Source of the DNA: Rhodospirillales bacterium
GTDB taxonomy: Bacteria > Pseudomonadota > Alphaproteobacteria > Rhodospirillales > Shumkoniaceae
Assembly (NCBI GenBank): GCA_028281785.1
Contig: JANQJG010000210.1
Location: forward strand, 1 to 64,000
DNA length: 64,000 bases
Direction of reading: 5' to 3'
Below, piece by piece: positions 1 to 8,531 of the stretch. Numbering within the stretch: the stretch's first letter is position 1; each line of letters opens with the position of its first letter. The position numbers and the translations under genes are program-made. A model generated the notes under the pieces. The model had not been told where the DNA came from. It worked only from the letters and a program-made list of their open reading frames with translations, and searched no databases.

Positions 1-100
1 TCAAATCCGCCCGCAGAGCCGCCTCAAGGGCGGATTTGGCCACTCAAAACCGGGGAAAAGGTCACCGAGCCAAAGGCGAGGGACTTTTTCACGATCAACT
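1..100 (-). repeat. Partial copy of a dispersed hairpin element, cut by the window edge
   Basis: The reverse complement of these 100 bases matches 26439-26538 with only five mismatches. It contains two hairpins: arms 2-12 and 28-38 (CAAATCCGCCC / GGGCGGATTTG, perfect 11 bp) and 55-90 (GAAAAGG...CTTTTTC type). It lies just past the stop codon of the first gene, at 118. The other copy sits in a 305-bp element with six hairpins, so this one probably continues to the left of the window. No coding sequence is seen here. Confidence 0.85.
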
Positions 101-117
101 ACGGAATGGCGGCGAAG

Positions 118-1422
118 CTATCCGCTCACCAATCTCAGCTCGCCGGCGGACCTCCCCGTCGGACGAGGCATTCCCTCGATCCGGCTGGATTCCTGGCGAA
201 TCCAGTCGATGCATCTCGCCAGGAATTTGAGCGTGACCGTGACCTCGCCGAACCCCGCATGCTCCTCGGGGTCCAGGGTCGTGACCAGCATGCGCCCCGC
301 GAAGTTCGCCTCGTCGACCATGATCACCGCGCCGCCCTGGCCGTCCGACAGCAGGGTCCGTTGCCCCTTCTGCGGCCAGTAAATCCCATGGAAATGCCAC
401 TTCATGTCGTCCAGGGTGATCCCCTGAAACAATGAATGATCGAGCTCCTCGATACGGAGCGGCTCGGTCTGCACCTTGCCCTTGTCCCAAGACCCCGGAT
501 CATCGGACCGATAGCAGATCTTCGGTCGGCGGTTCTCCCAGCGGCAATTCGGCAGCCAGGGAACCGTCATCTCGCCAAAGCTCACCAGGGTTCGGCCCTG
601 ATCGAGGAACTGCCGGATCCTCGGCTTGATCCGATGCAGGGTCTCCTGGTTGGATTCACGGGGTACGACAAGCACGTTGTATTTGAGAAGATCCGTCGTC
701 TCGATGACTCTCGTATGCACCAGCTCGAAGTCGTCCGCGTATTCCGGCTTCGTGAACAGGTCGTGGTGGAAGTGAAGGCCGCTGTAGACGACGCCGATCG
801 GCCGGCGCTCGCGCTGCGCGCGCAGGGCGGGCGCCTCCTCCTCGATCCAATTGAGGATGTTGTCCAGCGCCCGCGTCGCCCCTTCATCGCGCGAGAAGGT
901 GTGGCAGAAGACGTCGAACTGGCTGCCCGCCACGATGACTCCGCGGGTCGACACACGGTCCTCGTATAGGATGGCGTCTCCCCGACTGTTGCAAACCAGC
1001 ACCTGTGCCGTCGGAGGCGCGATCAGATGCCCGTGGCTGCACAGCCCGTTGATGCCCTTGTGCCAATGAAGGTCGTTCGACTCGACCCCGTCGAGGATGC
1101 GGTGGTCGAGCATCTTCTCCAGCTGCATGTCATCCTCTGGCGTGAACCCGCCATAGGTGCATCCCGGAAGCCAATCGCCCCAATAGTCGCCGAGCGCCAC
1201 GACGATGCCGGGCAGATCCAGGAACTCGGCGATCTGCCGGCGGCAGGTGGCCAACGCCACCTGATCGGTCGAGCGCGGCATGATCAGGGCGTCGTAGGCC
1301 GACAGGTCGGTCCTTGGCAGGTCATAGATGTCGATTACATCGAAGCGCCCTCGGAACAACTCCAGGTTGATCGCCTGATGCTGGTAGCTGATTCCCGAAT
1401 AGATAACTGCCGTTCTCGCCAT
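118..1422 (-). CDS. Tandem-duplicated class I glutamine-amidotransferase-like (ThuA-like) protein, function unknown
   Basis: The 434-aa protein has two homologous halves, about residues 1-198 and 208-412. Each half begins with a beta-strand and YSG motif (VIYSGISYQH, VVYSGLHFHH), followed by 'DALIMPR'/'NVLVVPR', then 'WLP', a WH-containing motif (WHKG at 119, WHFHG at 342) and a C-terminal 'F/IxDWI' helix. The fold signature is that of class I glutamine amidotransferase or ThuA-like domains, but the usual nucleophile elbow reads GDYWG or GEMTV, with no cysteine, so amidotransferase activity is unlikely. No signal peptide is seen, so it is probably cytoplasmic. A GAGAGA ribosome site precedes the ATG. 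It is the last gene of the metal-transport operon, 125 bp after the rcnA-like gene. The histidine-rich WHxHG motif could bind metal or a metal complex; that is inference. Confidence 0.75.
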   Translation of the reverse strand: MARTAVIYSGISYQHQAINLELFRGRFDVIDIYDLPRTDLSAYDALIMPRSTDQVALATCRRQIAEFLDLPGIVVALGDYWGDWLPGCTYGGFTPEDDMQLEKMLDHRILDGVESNDLHWHKGINGLCSHGHLIAPPTAQVLVCNSRGDAILYEDRVSTRGVIVAGSQFDVFCHTFSRDEGATRALDNILNWIEEEAPALRAQRERRPIGVVYSGLHFHHDLFTKPEYADDFELVHTRVIETTDLLKYNVLVVPRESNQETLHRIKPRIRQFLDQGRTLVSFGEMTVPWLPNCRWENRRPKICYRSDDPGSWDKGKVQTEPLRIEELDHSLFQGITLDDMKWHFHGIYWPQKGQRTLLSDGQGGAVIMVDEANFAGRMLVTTLDPEEHAGFGEVTVTLKFLARCIDWIRQESSRIEGMPRPTGRSAGELRLVSG

Positions 1423-1547
1423 TTCTCTCTCCCATGGTTTCGATAAGTGGTTCCGGAAACCACATAGTCTTCAAGTCCCGGGTCACAAATCGGGCTGCCA
1501 CCCCCTTACGTTCCACAACCCAGTTGGCGAAAGGAGTAGGTCCCTTT

Positions 1548-2354
1548 TCAAAGCGCGACGCCCTGCCGCGCGAGATGCAGCCAGCCGGACGCCATGATCG
1601 CAATCCCGATCAACATGATCAGAAATCCAGAAAGCCAGGGCGCCATCGTAAAAAGCGCGTCCAAGCGCGAGGTCCGCGCAGAGAGCGCGTTGAGGCCGAT
1701 CGCGGCGGCGCTGCCGGCCGCAACGAGCGTCACGGCCAGCCCGGCGCTGAAGGCGGCGACAAGCGTCGCGCCAAGCCCGACCTGACCGAGATTCACACAC
1801 AGGATCAGCACGGTGATCGCCGCCGGGCACGGAACGAGGCCGCCGGAGAGCCCGAAAAGGATGGTCTGTAGCGTCGTGGTTCTGCCTGAGTTCACCCGGG
1901 TATTGAGCGCCCTGGCATGTTTGAGGGTGTGGGCGTCAACGGCTCCATGCGCGTGATCATGCGCATGATTTGGGTGATGGTGGTGGCGGTCATGATCGTG
2001 ATGATTGTGCCAAGCCGTCGCATGCCGCGCCGCGACAAGGCGATGGAGACTGATTCCGACGATGATCACTCCAGACAAAATCATGAACCAGGGCTCGGCC
2101 TGATCACCGATCAGCGCATCACCATAGGAAAGCGCGAGCGCGACGAGCACCCAGATAATAATTGAGTGTGAAAAGGCGGCCGACACGCCGAGCAGAACGC
2201 CCTGGCCGACCGTGCCACGGATCGCGACGATGTAGGCAGCCATCATCGTCTTGCCGTGTCCAGGCTCTAGGCCGTGCAAACCGCCGAGCACCAGCGCCGT
2301 CCCCGCCAGAAGAAGCGGGTTCACCTGGCCCGTGGCAATCAGACTGGTCAACAT
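1548..2354 (-). CDS. Nickel/cobalt efflux permease, NicO/RcnA family
   Basis: This 268-aa inner-membrane protein has about six hydrophobic segments. Segment 1 carries the family motif GLHGLEPGHGK at about residues 25-35. A central cytoplasmic or periplasmic loop at about 111-146 contains 15 histidines in 36 residues, as in RcnA. A second conserved region, GGLVPCPAAITVL, follows the loop. RcnA-type proteins export Ni2+ and Co2+. An AAAAGGA ribosome site lies a few bases before the ATG. It sits between amidotransferase-like genes in an operon that also holds an ABC importer and a HupE-like permease, so the locus seems to combine uptake and export of nickel-like metal. I am confident of the family but not of the metal. 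Confidence 0.88.
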   Translation of the reverse strand: MLTSLIATGQVNPLLLAGTALVLGGLHGLEPGHGKTMMAAYIVAIRGTVGQGVLLGVSAAFSHSIIIWVLVALALSYGDALIGDQAEPWFMILSGVIIVGISLHRLVAARHATAWHNHHDHDRHHHHPNHAHDHAHGAVDAHTLKHARALNTRVNSGRTTTLQTILFGLSGGLVPCPAAITVLILCVNLGQVGLGATLVAAFSAGLAVTLVAAGSAAAIGLNALSARTSRLDALFTMAPWLSGFLIMLIGIAIMASGWLHLARQGVAL

Positions 2355-2461
2355 TCCTTTTCAAGTGCCTCGTTCAGTTTGCGGTCCCGACGTATGGTCG
2401 TCGACTGATTCCGCTATCGCCCGAGCGTACGCGTTTCGGGACAGATGCGTTGCGGCGGCGG

Positions 2462-3139
2462 TCACATCTTCCGCGCCTCGCGGGTGTCAACCCGGTTATC
2501 GGAAGCATCGGCCAAACATTCTCCGCCCCCCGGCGAGTGCCCCTTGAGCCACGATAGGAAACCCGAGAGAAACCGCGTTGTCGCGGGCATGAAATGCGAG
2601 CCGTGGTGGTAGCAAGGGTCGAGCGTCGTCGCGATCAGGCGGCCGGGCGCATGGCTTTCACGATCCTCGAACAAAAGGCATCGGCCCTCGCGCGTCTCGA
2701 TCAGGGATGTCTGGTTTTCCGTGAGCGTGAACCAGCCGTGCAGGTGCCAAGTTGCCGCTCCTTGGTCGATGTAGCGGAAAAGATCGTGTTCCCGATCCGC
2801 GAGGCGCACGCCGAGATCCGCCCCCTCCTCAAGCCACCACCAGAAGTTTGTCTCGACGGCGGTCATTCGCACGTCCGGCAGCCAGCCGTCCTGGAACGTC
2901 TCTCCCATCGCGACCAGGGTGCCGCCGCCGCGCCAGAACGCGATGAGTTGCGGGGCCAGAGGCGCGATCAGGTGCGCGTTGAGACGGCAGGGCACGAATA
3001 CAGCATCGAAGTCTTCCAGCCGGGCGAAGGGAAGGTCCCGCACATAAATCCGCTCGTCGAAATACCGCGCGAACGGCGCTTCGTTCAGGGTTCGGTTGTG
3101 GTAGTAGGTTCCGCCATCAATGGCGGCGAGCGTCGGCAT
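2462..3139 (-). CDS. ThuA-like/GATase1-like domain protein (single domain, WHxHG motif)
   Basis: The 225-aa protein is one copy of the domain that is doubled in the gene at 118-1422. It shares the 'FDAVFVP' strand, 'GGTLVAMGE...GWLP', the WHLHG motif at residues 131-135, 'LLFEDRES', 'LIATTLDP' and the C-terminal 'FLSWL' helix. The elbow position is GETFQ, without the catalytic cysteine of true glutamine amidotransferases. Its first 23 bases overlap the end of the upstream gene (3117-3743), which implies coupled translation. No signal peptide or membrane segment is visible. The function is unknown; the placement among metal transporters suggests a role in handling the metal or its ligand. Confidence 0.7.
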   Translation of the reverse strand: MPTLAAIDGGTYYHNRTLNEAPFARYFDERIYVRDLPFARLEDFDAVFVPCRLNAHLIAPLAPQLIAFWRGGGTLVAMGETFQDGWLPDVRMTAVETNFWWWLEEGADLGVRLADREHDLFRYIDQGAATWHLHGWFTLTENQTSLIETREGRCLLFEDRESHAPGRLIATTLDPCYHHGSHFMPATTRFLSGFLSWLKGHSPGGGECLADASDNRVDTREARKM

Positions 3140-3743
3140 CGGCCCCTCCGGAGAAATAGTCGAAAAAGCGTCTCACATTGCTGAGCCCGTCCGGGTCCGC
3201 GCTGACGAGGAAGGAGAACAGATCATTGCCCGCGTGAACCAACAGCTGTCCACCGCCGGGACGCTCCAAAAGCCAGTCAACCGGCCACCGTTCCGGTCCG
3301 AGACTATTTAGAACCAGCGCCCCGGCCGGCGGTGGGTTCATTCCGCGGGAGTAGAAGCCGGCGACACCCCGCTGAAAGGTTAGGTGATCGTCGGTCAGGC
3401 CGGCAAAGAGGGGATGCCCCGCCTCGCGATGGATGCGAAGGCTCTCCAGGCCGCGCTGTCCGGCCGGGACGTAGGGTGTCAGTTCCGGGAGGAATGGATG
3501 TGCCACATGCCCGTTGAAGATGATGGCACCGCCCGAGTTCAGATAGGCGTCGAGCCGATTGCTTTGTTCCGCGAGGTGGCGCTGGTCGGAATGCATCGTC
3601 AGCAGAACCGCGTCGTAGCGTGGGAGTTCCGCCCGGTCGAGCGCATACTGCTGGGCCACGTCAAAGCGATGGTCACGCAAGGCGCTCAAGAAACCCGGTG
3701 GCTTGGACGGCGTGTTCGTCAAGAAAAGAAAACGTCCCATCAT
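3117..3743 (-). CDS. Diverged ThuA-like/GATase1-like domain protein
   Basis: The 208-aa protein follows the HupE-like gene after only 3 bp. It has the same overall plan as its neighbour (initial strand RFLFLTN, 'YDAVLLTMHSDQR', 'GGAIIFNGHVAHPFLPE', C-terminal 'VRRFFDYF'), but the WHxHG motif is replaced by 'FQRGVAGFYSRG'. It is therefore the most diverged of the four domain copies and may have a partner rather than a ligand-binding role. No cysteine is present at the elbow. A second ATG three bases downstream (3740) is an alternative start. The assignment to the family rests on motif order and context. Confidence 0.6.
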   Translation of the reverse strand: MMGRFLFLTNTPSKPPGFLSALRDHRFDVAQQYALDRAELPRYDAVLLTMHSDQRHLAEQSNRLDAYLNSGGAIIFNGHVAHPFLPELTPYVPAGQRGLESLRIHREAGHPLFAGLTDDHLTFQRGVAGFYSRGMNPPPAGALVLNSLGPERWPVDWLLERPGGGQLLVHAGNDLFSFLVSADPDGLSNVRRFFDYFSGGADADARRH

Positions 3744-3746
3744 GGC

Positions 3747-5009
3747 TCAAATAGACCCCGTCAATATTCCCACCCGCTCCACCGCCCAGACACAGGCAAT
3801 GCCGATGGAGCCCGTGGCAACGGCCGCGCGCATGCCGATTGCAAACCTCCGGTTCGCCCTCTGCACCGCAAGGAGAAGGAACCAGGCGACCGAAACGATC
3901 AGAAGCTGGCCGATCTCCACTCCCACATTGAACGAGAGGAGCGACACCATCAGATTCGGCGCCTCCCGACCGAGAATGTTCGCGAGCACGAAGGAAAAAC
4001 CGAAGCCGTGGAGAAGGCCGATCGCGGTCGCGATCCAAAATCCCCGGCCCCAAGGCTTGCCGAAAAGGGCAATCAGTCCCGCGTAGACAATGGACGCCGC
4101 AATGGCGGTCTCGACCGCCGGCACAAACCAGCCGAAGGCCGGCGTTAGCCCGAGAAAGCCCGCGATCAGCGTCAGCGAGTGGCCGAGCGTGAAGCCGGTA
4201 ACGTTCCAGACCAGCACCCCGAAGGACGAGGCGGCCAATGTCAGGCAGAGGACAAAAAGCACGTGATCGAAGCCTTCGAGGATGTGCCAGATCCCCTCGG
4301 CGACGAAAGTCATGATGCTCCAGGTCAAGGATAGATCAAGTAGAACGCCTTCCTGCAACTGGCCGGCGACGGTCAACACGCGGATTTCCGGTCCATTGAA
4401 ATCGAGGATATGGTTGTCGATGAAGATATCCGGTGGCAGTTGGAGTTCGGGTAGGATGCTGGCGACAACGACATCGCCATACCCATCGACGTTCTCGATT
4501 CGTAAGGCGATATCGACCACCGCCTCGCCGACGAATGGGTTCGGATGGTCATCCGCGGCCATGTTCATCGCGGCCCGCGCGTCCTGCGGCGTCGCGAACG
4601 GGGGTGCCGTCCGCTCGGGATACACGCCAAAAGCGATCATGTCGGCGGGTTTTTCCCGACCGTTGACCGTGATTCGATATCCCCCGGCGACCCATTCGCC
4701 GAAGGCTGCAGTCTCCGCCGCGATGGCGTCTAGGTCGAGGCTATGGATCCACGCGCCGCCAGCGTTTTCCGCGAAAAGAAACGGCGCTTCGACCCGTGCG
4801 CCGGGATAGGCGCGTTCCGAAAGCTCACGGGAATAGATCAACGGCGCGGGGATTCGGAGGTAGAGATCCAAGCTATCCGCCGTCCGGTCCAGAATGATGA
4901 TCCGGTTCTTGCCGTTGGGCGTGAAATGGGCATGGGCCGTCGCTACGACGCCTGCGAGGGCCATCGCCGCGAGAAGAACAAAAATGATTTCGTGATATAC
5001 CGCTCTCAT
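3747..5009 (-). CDS. HupE/UreJ-type (HupE_UreJ_2) metal permease with N-terminal extracytoplasmic domain
   Basis: This is a 420-aa protein. An N-terminal signal or anchor segment ends in AHAHF, and a beta-rich region of about 200 residues follows. From about residue 235 there are six membrane segments with the family hallmarks 'EGFDHVLFVL', 'FTLGHSLTLIA', 'GLLHGFGFSFVL' and 'FNVGVEIGQL'. HupE/UreJ proteins are secondary nickel or cobalt permeases of hydrogenase and urease clusters. The histidine and acidic residues in these motifs are the presumed metal path. The start overlaps the stop of the fused ABC gene by 4 bp (ATGA), so the two are translationally coupled. No hydrogenase or urease genes occur in this window. 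Confidence 0.85.
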   Translation of the reverse strand: MRAVYHEIIFVLLAAMALAGVVATAHAHFTPNGKNRIIILDRTADSLDLYLRIPAPLIYSRELSERAYPGARVEAPFLFAENAGGAWIHSLDLDAIAAETAAFGEWVAGGYRITVNGREKPADMIAFGVYPERTAPPFATPQDARAAMNMAADDHPNPFVGEAVVDIALRIENVDGYGDVVVASILPELQLPPDIFIDNHILDFNGPEIRVLTVAGQLQEGVLLDLSLTWSIMTFVAEGIWHILEGFDHVLFVLCLTLAASSFGVLVWNVTGFTLGHSLTLIAGFLGLTPAFGWFVPAVETAIAASIVYAGLIALFGKPWGRGFWIATAIGLLHGFGFSFVLANILGREAPNLMVSLLSFNVGVEIGQLLIVSVAWFLLLAVQRANRRFAIGMRAAVATGSIGIACVWAVERVGILTGSI

Positions 5010-7540
5010 TCCGCCGCCTCCGGTTTCAGCTCGACTTGCGGAGGTGCAGACATGTTCTCCACCGCGGCGATCAGAGCTTGCGTGTAGGGATGCTTGGGCT
5101 GAAGGGCGACTTGGTCTGCCTCTCCCTCTTCGACGACCACGCCGCTTTGCATGACCATCAACCGGTCGCAGAAATGGCGGGCCATGACGATGTCATGGGT
5201 GATGAAGAGAAACGCGACATGCCGCTCAAGCCGCAGGGACTCCATCAGCTTCAAAACGTCCATTCGGATGGACTGATCGAGCATGGAGGTCGGTTCATCG
5301 GCAAGGATCAGCTTCGGATCGGTTACGATCGCACGGGCGAAGGCCACCCGTTGACGCTGCCCGCCGGAGAGTGAGGCCGCCCGGCGCGACAGGAAGCTCT
5401 CGTCGGACGGCAGGCGCACCGCCGCCAATGCATCCCTGATCCTGTTTGCCGTATCTCTGATGCCGTGGATGCGCAGGGGCTCCGCCACGATATCGCCGAC
5501 CCGCATCCTCGGACGAAGGGATTGGTAGGGGTCCTGAAAGACCATATGGATGGGGCGCCGCCGGTCGGCGGAGACCTCCCGGCCCATAAAGAGAACCTGC
5601 CCCGCATCCGGCGTGTACCGACCCAGAGCGACCCGTGCCGCGGTCGTCTTGCCGGAGCCCGAACCGCCGACAAGGCCCACGACCTCCCCGGGGCGGATCT
5701 GGAGCGACAGCCCGCTGACCGCGATCACCGGACGAGCGTTTCGGAGCTTGGCCGTCAACCCTTTGTTGAATGTCAGTGACACGTCCACGAGGTCCAGCAG
5801 CGGCGGGACGGACGGGGCGATTGTCGGGCGCGTCCACATCTTGGGGGCGTGTATGCTGGGCGTGCTGGCAAAAAGAGCACGGGTGTGCGGATGGTCGGCG
5901 AAATTTGCAAGCGCCTCCGGTTCGCCGGTTTCCACGATCTCCCCATCCTGCATGATCGCCAGTCGGTCCGCCGCGTGGGCGATCAGAGGCAGGTCGTGGG
6001 TCACGAACAGGATCGTCACGCCGAGCCGGCGTTGCAGGTCGCTCAGAAGCTCCATGATGCCAGCCTGCACAAGCACGTCGAGACCCGTTGTCGGTTCGTC
6101 CGCGATCAGCACGTCCGGCTGATTGGCGAGCGCGATGGCGATAACCGTGCGCTGGCGCATGCCGCCGGACAGCTCATGCGGGTAGGCGCCCATACGCCCC
6201 GGCGGCAGATCGACCATTTCCAGAAGCTCGACCGCGCGCTGGCGAGCGGCGGCGGGAGACGGATTCTGGTGTAGGCGCACCGCCTCGATCAGCTGCCGGC
6301 CGATCGTCATCACCGGATTGAGCGCGTTCATGGCGCTCTGCGGAATCAGGGCGATCCGTTTGCCCCGCAGCCGGGAAAAAGCATTGGGCGTGAGCGTCAG
6401 AAGGCTCGAGTCGCCGAGCATGATGCGGCCTCCAGTGACCCGCGCGGAAGGGGCCAGGAGACCCAGAACGGCCATGGCGAGCGTGGACTTGCCGGATCCC
6501 GACTCGCCGACAAGACCGAGGGTTTCGCCCTCTGCCAAGTTCAGCGACGCGCCTTGAACGGCCCTAAAATGTCCGGGACTGGTGTCATAGTCGATGGTCA
6601 GCTCGCGAATGGCGAGCTTCGCCTCGGGCGCGTCTGGCGCCTCGGCGGGCTCCATCCCGTCGGCGGTCGGTTGCGCGCGTTTTGAGGCATCCTCTCCGTC
6701 GCCCACGCCGTAACCGATCAACGCGAACGCGACGACGGACAGGGCGATCGCGAGCCCCGGCGGCAGAACCCACCAGACCCACGCATCGGTCAGAAACGCC
6801 GTCCGCGCATTGGCGTGGAAGAGGATCGCCCCCCAGCTCTTACGGATCGGATCGCCGAGGCCGAGGAAGCTCAAAGAGGACTCGATCAGGATCGCGTTGT
6901 GGGCGACCCGGATGAACTGCGGAGCGATCAGGGGGGTGAGTTCGGGCAGGATATGGCGCGTGGTGACCCGCCAGCCGCTTGCCCCCATCGCGCGCGCCGC
7001 TTCCACATATTCCGCCGCGCGCAGGGAAAGAGCTTGCGATCGTAGCTCCCGCACCGGGTGCGCCCACATCACAAGGGTGATCACCAAGACCTGCACCGGG
7101 AGCGAGGCCCCGAAGAAGGCGCCGAGCACGATGACCAGCGGAAGGAAGGGCAGCGACATCACCACGTCCACGACCCGCATGGCGATCTGATCGACGAGGC
7201 CGCCCCTGTAAGCGGCGACAACCGCCACAAGCGTCGCGACGATGGTGGTCAGAAGCGCGGTCACGATGCCGATGGAAAGCGAGATGCGCCCGCCAACGAG
7301 GATGCCCGTCAAAAGGTCCTGCCCCACGTCGTTGCAGCCGAGCGGATGGGCCGTGTTGGGTGTTTGAAACGGCGTGCAGATATGTTCCGTCGCTTCGTAG
7401 GGGCTTAGAAACGGACCGATCAGCACGGCCGTCCCCATCACCCCGATTACGACCAGGCCGGCGCGTTGTACCCGCCCGGCGACCGTATCCGGCGGCGCCA
7501 GAAACCGGCGAATCGGCGCCGATGCGGCTGCATCGCTCAT
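5006..7540 (-). CDS. Fused ABC importer: DppC-like permease + two DppD/DppF-like ATPases
   Basis: An 844-aa single chain joins three proteins that are normally separate. Residues 1-280 are a family-5-type permease with the EAA loop 'EAARAMGASGWRVTTRHI' at about 180. Residues 308-555 are an ATPase with Walker A GESGSGKST (345), signature LSGGMRQR (457) and Walker B IADEPTTGLD. Residues 580-830 are a second ATPase with Walker A GGSGSGKTT (625), signature LSGGQRQR (724) and ADEPTSMLD. All catalytic motifs are intact, so both sites should hydrolyse ATP. With the DppB-like permease and the binding protein just upstream it forms a complete peptide/nickel-class importer. It overlaps its neighbours by 4 bp on both sides. 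The fusion fixes the stoichiometry of permease to ATPases. The substrate is unknown, and nickel or a metal chelate is suggested by context. Confidence 0.9.
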   Translation of the reverse strand: MSDAAASAPIRRFLAPPDTVAGRVQRAGLVVIGVMGTAVLIGPFLSPYEATEHICTPFQTPNTAHPLGCNDVGQDLLTGILVGGRISLSIGIVTALLTTIVATLVAVVAAYRGGLVDQIAMRVVDVVMSLPFLPLVIVLGAFFGASLPVQVLVITLVMWAHPVRELRSQALSLRAAEYVEAARAMGASGWRVTTRHILPELTPLIAPQFIRVAHNAILIESSLSFLGLGDPIRKSWGAILFHANARTAFLTDAWVWWVLPPGLAIALSVVAFALIGYGVGDGEDASKRAQPTADGMEPAEAPDAPEAKLAIRELTIDYDTSPGHFRAVQGASLNLAEGETLGLVGESGSGKSTLAMAVLGLLAPSARVTGGRIMLGDSSLLTLTPNAFSRLRGKRIALIPQSAMNALNPVMTIGRQLIEAVRLHQNPSPAAARQRAVELLEMVDLPPGRMGAYPHELSGGMRQRTVIAIALANQPDVLIADEPTTGLDVLVQAGIMELLSDLQRRLGVTILFVTHDLPLIAHAADRLAIMQDGEIVETGEPEALANFADHPHTRALFASTPSIHAPKMWTRPTIAPSVPPLLDLVDVSLTFNKGLTAKLRNARPVIAVSGLSLQIRPGEVVGLVGGSGSGKTTAARVALGRYTPDAGQVLFMGREVSADRRRPIHMVFQDPYQSLRPRMRVGDIVAEPLRIHGIRDTANRIRDALAAVRLPSDESFLSRRAASLSGGQRQRVAFARAIVTDPKLILADEPTSMLDQSIRMDVLKLMESLRLERHVAFLFITHDIVMARHFCDRLMVMQSGVVVEEGEADQVALQPKHPYTQALIAAVENMSAPPQVELKPEAAE

Positions 7541-8505
7541 GTCCGTCGCACCCTGGGGTCGAGCAACGGATAGCCCAGATCGGCGATCAGGTTGGCCAGA
7601 ACCACCCCGAGCGTGGCAAGCACGAACACGCCTTGCAACAGGTTGTAGTCACGGGCCTCCACCCCTTCGAGGATCAGCGTCCCGATTCCGGGGTAACTGA
7701 AGACCGTCTCGATCACCAGCGCGCCGCCGACCAGATTGCCGATGCCGATCATCACATTGGTGTAGATCGGCAAAAGCGCGTTTCGGAACGCGTGGCGAAA
7801 GAAAACCTGGTGCTCGGGCACTCCCTTGGCCCGAGCGAAGGTGATGTAGTCCTGACCAAGCGCGATCGACATGGCCGAGCGCGCCGTCAACAGGATGCTG
7901 GCCGTCTGAACGATGGCAAGGGCGGTCACCGGCATGATCAGGCGCTCCGCCACACCCAGGATGTACTCACCGCTTCCGGGAATCGCCCCGAGGGGCGCTG
8001 CGCCGAAGGATGGAAGCCAGCCGAGCTCCGCCGATAAGAGGGTGATCAACAGCATGGCGACCCAGAACACCGGCGCGGAACCGATGAAGAGCACCACCAC
8101 CAGCGAGGAAAGATCGAACCGGCCCCCACGCCACCATGCGGCGAGGATACCCAGCGCCGTTCCGATTGCGGCGCTCAGCGCCAACGCCCATCCCATCAGC
8201 AGAAGCGTCCACGGCAGCCGGGCCAGCACGATTTCCGAGACCGGCTCGCCAAACCTGACGGATGTTCCGAGATCGCCCCGGAAGACGCCGGTGACATAGG
8301 CCGTGAATTGCACCAGCAGCGGCTTGTCGAGGCCGAACTCCCGCAGAACCTCGGCCTCTTGCGCCGCCGTCATGTTCGCCAGCACATCCTCGGTGAGCAT
8401 GTAGTTCAGCGGGTCGCCTGGCGCGATCCGCGGTAGCGCGAAGTTGAGCGTTAGCGCTACCGCGAATACCGCCAGATACTGGCTGACAATCCTAAAGTAA
8501 ACCAT
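7537..8505 (-). CDS. ABC transporter permease, DppB/NikB-like
   Basis: This 322-aa inner-membrane protein has a typical family-5 permease layout: an N-terminal membrane segment, 'GDPLNYMLTEDVL' and 'FRGDLGTSVRFGEPV', then five segments and the EAA-type motif 'ARAKGVPEHQVFFRHAFRN'. It pairs with the permease half of the fused protein encoded by the next gene, whose start overlaps its stop by 4 bp. It lies 26 bp after the binding-protein gene, without a strong ribosome site. The family imports di/oligopeptides, nickel complexes or glutathione. The substrate cannot be decided from this subunit. Confidence 0.9.
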   Translation of the reverse strand: MVYFRIVSQYLAVFAVALTLNFALPRIAPGDPLNYMLTEDVLANMTAAQEAEVLREFGLDKPLLVQFTAYVTGVFRGDLGTSVRFGEPVSEIVLARLPWTLLLMGWALALSAAIGTALGILAAWWRGGRFDLSSLVVVLFIGSAPVFWVAMLLITLLSAELGWLPSFGAAPLGAIPGSGEYILGVAERLIMPVTALAIVQTASILLTARSAMSIALGQDYITFARAKGVPEHQVFFRHAFRNALLPIYTNVMIGIGNLVGGALVIETVFSYPGIGTLILEGVEARDYNLLQGVFVLATLGVVLANLIADLGYPLLDPRVRRT

Positions 8506-8531
8506 GCGAACACGGCGTCGGGGTCACCCAG

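Noticed and set aside
118-3743. Trehalose utilisation (ThuA) function for the amidotransferase-like proteins
   Set aside because: The resemblance to ThuA is at fold level only, there is no thuB or trehalose transporter beside them, and the context is metal transport.
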